Source: Pseudomonadota bacterium
Lineage (GTDB): Bacteria; Pseudomonadota; Alphaproteobacteria; Parvibaculales; Parvibaculaceae
Length of the DNA stretch: 9,751 bases
NCBI GenBank assembly: GCA_021780275.1
Contig: JAJXZC010000025.1
Location: forward strand, 1-9,751
Direction of reading: 5' to 3'
Part shown: positions 8,107-9,751 of the stretch, piece after piece
How the letters are laid out: the number at the start of each line of letters is the position of its first letter
How positions within the stretch are numbered: the first letter of the stretch is position 1
Notes under the pieces: generated by a model
Database searches by the model: none
What the model was told of the DNA's origin: nothing
What the model saw: only the letters and a program-made list of their open reading frames with translations
Program-made: the position numbers and the translations under genes

Positions 8107-9641
8107 CGGTAGCGATCCCCGCCAACATTGAAACCTGGTTGCGCGAGGCAACAAAAAAGGTGCGCGCCAGTACGCTGGTTCCGACGCTGACGCATTTCGG
8201 CCGAGTGCAGTCGGTCGGCGACGGCATTGCTCGCGTTTCCGGTTTGGCCGACGTTCGGCTTGATGAGCTTGTTCGGTTCGAGCGCGGTCAAGTGGGCTTC
8301 GCCACGGCGCTTGACGCGAACGCGGTCAGTTGCGTTCTTCTTGATGACGTCGAGGGCGTCGAGGCGGGCGCCAGAGTCTTTGGCACCGGCGAAGTGGTCC
8401 GAGTGCCGGTGGGCGAAGCGCTACTGGGGCGCATCGTCGATCCCTTGGGCCGCCCGCTCGACGAAGCTTCGAAGATCGACGCCGAGGCTTTCGTGCCGAT
8501 CGAGCGGTCCGCGCCGACCATCGTCGACCGCGATTTCGTCAACGAACCAGTCCAGACCGGCGTGCTTGTTGTCGATGCGATGTTCGCGCTTGGCCGCGGA
8601 CAGCGCGAGTTGATTGTCGGCGACCGAGCCATCGGCAAGACGGCCTTGGCCGTCGACACGATCATCAATCAGAAGCGTAGCGATATCGTCTCCATCTACG
8701 TCGCGATCGGGCAGAAATCGTCGACCGTCAAACGCGTGATCGATGCGATCTCGACTCATGGCGCGCCGGAACGCTGCATCTTCGTCGTCGCCGAAGCGGC
8801 CTCGGCACCAGGCTTGCAGTGGATTGCGCCATTCGCCGGCGTCACGATGGCGGAATATTTTCGCGACCGCGGCGGCCACGCCTTGGTGGTGATCGATGAT
8901 CTTTCGAAGCATGCCGCGACCCATCGCGAGATCGCGCTTCTGACGCACCAGCCGCCTGGCCGCGAAGCCTATCCCGGCGACATTTTTTATGTTCACGCGC
9001 GGCTTCTGGAGCGGGCGGCAAAATTGCGCAAAGAAGGCGGAGGTGGATCGCTCACCGCCCTTCCTCTTGCTGAGCTCGAAGCCGGCAACCTGTCCGCCTA
9101 CATCCCAACGAATCTAATTTCGATCACGGATGGGCAGATTGTGCTCGACGGCCGGCTTTTTGAGGAAGGCCAAAAGCCGGCGGTCGATGTCGGGACCAGC
9201 GTCAGCCGCGTCGGCGGTAAGACGCAGGCACCTGCTTTGCGCGAAGCAGGCGAGAGCCTACGCCTCGACTATGCGCAATTTCTCGAGCTTGAGATGTTCA
9301 CGCGCTTTGGCGGCATGACCGATCAGCAGGTGAAGGGGAAGATCGCCCGCGGCGAACGCATTCGCGCTCTGCTCACGCAGCCACAATATGCACCGCTACG
9401 ACTCTCCGACGAGGTCGCATTGTTGACCGCTTTAAGAGGTGGCATTCTCGATGTGCTGCCCCTCGAGGCGATCAATACCTTTCGGGCAATGCTTCCGGCG
9501 TGGCTCGATCGCACAGCCGCCCCCGTTGTCGCAGTGCTCGAGGCAAGTGGACGGCTTGACGAGACCGGCCGCGCGACGCTCGAGACCAGCCTCAATGGCC
9601 TTGGGACGCAGCTGAGGCAGCAAGGATCGGAGGCGGGCTGA
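8103..9641 (+). CDS. atpA: N-type ATPase F1 alpha subunit
   Basis: A 512-residue non-catalytic nucleotide-binding subunit alternating with beta in F1; length is normal. The P-loop is GDRAIGKT (173-180, K179). The usual alpha sequence is GDRQTGKT, so the Q and T have become A and I, while the lysine and threonine that hold the nucleotide remain. DTIINQK follows. The arginine finger that completes the beta catalytic site is R369 in [10 protein letters not shown]. Other alpha blocks are seen: the [12 protein letters not shown]alker B strand, [21 protein letters not shown] ([14 protein letters not shown]) and [13 protein letters not shown]. The start is TTG at 8103, overlapping the atpF stop by four bases. 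The next downstream ATGs lie far into the P-loop domain, so the TTG is required. The TGA at 9639-9641 shares its A with the apparent atpG ATG. Confidence 0.96.
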   Translation: MTVAIPANIETWLREATKKVRASTLVPTLTHFGRVQSVGDGIARVSGLADVRLDELVRFERGQVGFATALDANAVSCVLLDDVEGVEAGARVFGTGEVVRVPVGEALLGRIVDPLGRPLDEASKIDAEAFVPIERSAPTIVDRDFVNEPVQTGVLVVDAMFALGRGQRELIVGDRAIGKTALAVDTIINQKRSDIVSIYVAIGQKSSTVKRVIDAISTHGAPERCIFVVAEAASAPGLQWIAPFAGVTMAEYFRDRGGHALVVIDDLSKHAATHREIALLTHQPPGREAYPGDIFYVHARLLERAAKLRKEGGGGSLTALPLAELEAGNLSAYIPTNLISITDGQIVLDGRLFEEGQKPAVDVGTSVSRVGGKTQAPALREAGESLRLDYAQFLELEMFTRFGGMTDQQVKGKIARGERIRALLTQPQYAPLRLSDEVALLTALRGGILDVLPLEAINTFRAMLPAWLDRTAAPVVAVLEASGRLDETGRATLETSLNGLGTQLRQQGSEAG

Positions 9642-9751
9642 TGGTGGAGCGCCTTGCCGACATCGTTACGGTTTTTCTTTTCCTTGCCGAAATGGCAGAC
9701 GTTGCAATTCGCCTTCTTGACCGCCTCAGCGAACTCTTTGTCGCCGGCATC
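9641..9751 (+). pseudogene. atpG: Start of atpG (F1 gamma), homology lost after about 8 codons
   Basis: An ATG at 9641 sits exactly where atpG begins in N-ATPase operons and overlaps the atpA stop by one base (TGATG). GGAGG (9628-9632) supplies a ribosome binding site. The first residues MVERLADI fit a gamma N-terminus of the MxERLADV type recalled from some proteobacterial N-ATPases. The frame stays open to the edge for 37 codons, but from about residue 9 it reads a hydrophobic sequence (VTVFLFLAEMADVAI) instead of the basic coiled-coil start (RI..v..L..i..AM..lA) of gamma subunits. The opposite strand over the same bases reads a better protein with a haem motif. The likeliest reading is a true atpG start joined to foreign sequence near 9665. 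Confidence 0.45.
9649..9751 (-). CDS. Fragment of a c-type cytochrome-like protein (haem motif CNVCH), enters from right edge
   Basis: Read leftwards from the edge, the minus strand gives 35 residues with a classical covalent haem-attachment site, CNVCH (C at 9706 and 9697, H at 9694). It is flanked by EFAEAVKKAN before and FGKEKKNRNDVGKAL after. The Lys/Asn-rich sequence with CNVCHxGKxKKNRNxYGxAL is reminiscent of small cytochrome-like proteins of Planctomycetes (recalled, not checked). Plausibility ends at about 9649. Beyond it the frame only shadows atpA antisense and has no stop until 9323, so the real C-terminus is missing. The upstream part is outside the window. A chance shadow is possible, but CxxCH plus this context is unlikely to be accidental. 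Confidence 0.5.

Noticed and set aside
7125..8154. Two long minus-strand open frames opposite atpE/atpF
   Set aside because: Low-complexity antisense readings of an Ala/Glu-rich coiled coil in GC-rich DNA. The plus strand carries a clear b subunit with membrane anchor.
8421..8996. 191-codon minus-strand frame opposite atpA
   Set aside because: Antisense shadow of the alpha-subunit P-loop domain. It has no recognisable motif or ribosome binding site.

Overview
This window looks like alphaproteobacterial DNA (probably Hyphomicrobiales-like). That is an inference from high GC, a FixK/FNR-type box, a PhaB-type reductase and the style of the ATPase genes. Its centre is an N-type (alternative, 'N-ATPase') F1Fo rotary ATPase operon in the diagnostic order atpD-C-Q-R-B-E-F-A, with the start of atpG at the right edge. 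AtpQ and AtpR are present, there is no separate delta gene, and the b subunit carries a delta-like C-terminus.

Layout, left to right. Positions 1-155 (minus) hold the start of an unrelated, unrecognised reading frame. Positions 156-730 (minus) are the N-terminal half of a lipoprotein RND-efflux adaptor that loses its family resemblance at about 158-170. A TetR-family regulator follows (812-1447, minus). A 24-bp palindrome GTGAC-N14-GTCAC occurs exactly 40 bp upstream of both the adaptor and the regulator start codons, which points to one TetR operator controlling both. Next are a short, apparently orphan Doc/Fic-family gene (1580-1921, minus), an acetoacetyl-CoA reductase (2022-2744, plus), a convergent Zn-dependent alcohol dehydrogenase (2805-3842, minus), and, divergent from it, the N-ATPase operon (3985 to the right edge, plus). 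The dehydrogenase/atpD intergenic region carries a near-perfect FNR/FixK box (TTGAT-CTGA-ATCAT), so low oxygen probably activates the ATPase, the dehydrogenase, or both.

In the operon every gene junction is an overlap of 1-4 bases or a 2-base gap (ATGA, GTGA, TTGA, TGATG), so the whole complex appears translationally coupled. The c subunit has two carboxylates in the ion-binding region (E27 and E60) and several Gly-to-Ala changes in the helix-packing motif, which bears on ion specificity and ring size.

Both window ends look chimeric. At the right edge atpG loses plausibility after about 8 codons, and the opposite strand reads a haem-binding CxxCH motif in a Lys-rich context. At the left edge the efflux adaptor changes into a different gene. 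The foreign stretches are about 155 and 90 bases, a size typical of assembly overhangs, so misassembly is the first explanation to exclude. No stretch over 300 bases lacks a gene.
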